Assembly: GCF_024397855.1 (NCBI RefSeq)
Contig: NZ_CP073343.1
Coordinates: forward strand, 2,170,001-2,234,000
DNA from: Marinomonas rhizomae
Lineage (GTDB): Bacteria > Pseudomonadota > Gammaproteobacteria > Pseudomonadales > Marinomonadaceae
Direction: 5' to 3'
DNA length: 64,000 nucleotides
Part shown: one piece after another, positions 63,869 to 64,000 of the stretch
How the letters are laid out: every line of letters begins with the position of its first letter
Position numbering within the stretch: position 1 is the stretch's first letter
Position numbers and translations under genes: made by a program
Notes under the pieces: generated by a model
What the model saw: only the letters and a program-made list of their open reading frames with translations
The model's database searches: none
Told to the model about the DNA's origin: nothing

Positions 63869-64000
63869 AGAATACACAGCATCCGCTCCAAAGTACCATT
63901 CAAAAAACGATGATCCGTATTATTTTATTCGCTTATCAAGACCCAACTGACACAATGACTATGAAAAATAATCAGCCACTCTAAGTATATCTAAAGTGAA

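Larger units (their letters stand above)
63198..64000. other. aceE upstream region without a clear gene
   Basis: About 800 bp. Visible: a long hairpin GGATAAAACGAC with GTCGTTTTTATCC (63328-63378, one bulge); a 9-bp stem TTGGGTTTG / CAAACCCAA (63458-63481); an inverted repeat ACATGCAT / ATGCATGT (63494-63521); and a short open stretch (63704-63868) that may be a gene remnant. No PdhR-type operator was recognised. Confidence 0.55.

Overview
The window reads as an uninterrupted piece of a gammaproteobacterial chromosome with AT-rich spacers. The gene set (AlaA, HtpX, RluC/RNase E back to back, EpmC, PdxB, MltG-Tmk-HolB, AceE/AceF, NDH-2, an NAD-linked formate dehydrogenase, PntAB, a split glycine cleavage system) and the many AraC/LysR/MFS/LysE genes point to a marine heterotroph of the Oceanospirillales, most like Marinomonas. 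That placement is inferred from gene content and protein recall; no database search was possible. No prophage, CRISPR array, intact insertion sequence or replication origin was seen.

Layout. 1-2407: a truncated membrane sensor and an MFS exporter. 2568-5766: a copper module (MerR-type regulator with a recognisable operator, CopA ATPase, and a 30-residue membrane protein). 5857-12471: NDH-2, a YaiI protein, ETF-ubiquinone oxidoreductase, acyl-CoA dehydrogenase and an AraC regulator, a fatty-acid oxidation/respiratory stretch. 12586-16455: a small basic protein, a cytochrome b562-like protein, a small exported protein that appears to start at AUU, and a LonB-type protease. 16673-20915: pabC-mltG-tmk-holB-tatD. 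20964-22547: twelve tRNA genes (7 Glu-UUC, 5 Gly-GCC), largely built of 289-bp tandem units, on the same strand as and just upstream of pabC.

22678-25637: YajG lipoprotein, AlaA and HtpX; HtpX has a 14-bp perfect hairpin burying its ribosome binding site. 25732-34525: formate dehydrogenase fdsGBA-D divergent from pntAB. 34600-37001: epmC-pdxB-PilZ protein. 37152-43284: gcvT divergent from glyA-gcvH-gcvP, with two near-identical palindromes in the shared control region. 43439-51781: accessory stretch of LysR/MFS, an HExxH protein, a coiled-coil exported protein, a DJ-1 protein, LysE/AraC and a chemoreceptor. 52001-58426: rluC, rne and a SulP transporter. 58512-63197: aceF and aceE, followed by about 800 bp without a convincing gene.

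How it fits together. Much of 25-43 kb concerns one-carbon and reductant flow: formate to CO2 plus NADH (Fds), NADH to NADPH (PntAB), glycine/serine/methylene-THF exchange (GlyA, Gcv), and PLP synthesis (PdxB) for those enzymes. Lipoyl proteins GcvH and AceF both need a dihydrolipoamide dehydrogenase that is not encoded here. The observations most worth following are the htpX leader hairpin, the AUU-start gene, the micro-protein behind copA, the tRNA tandem array and the gcv/gly palindromes.
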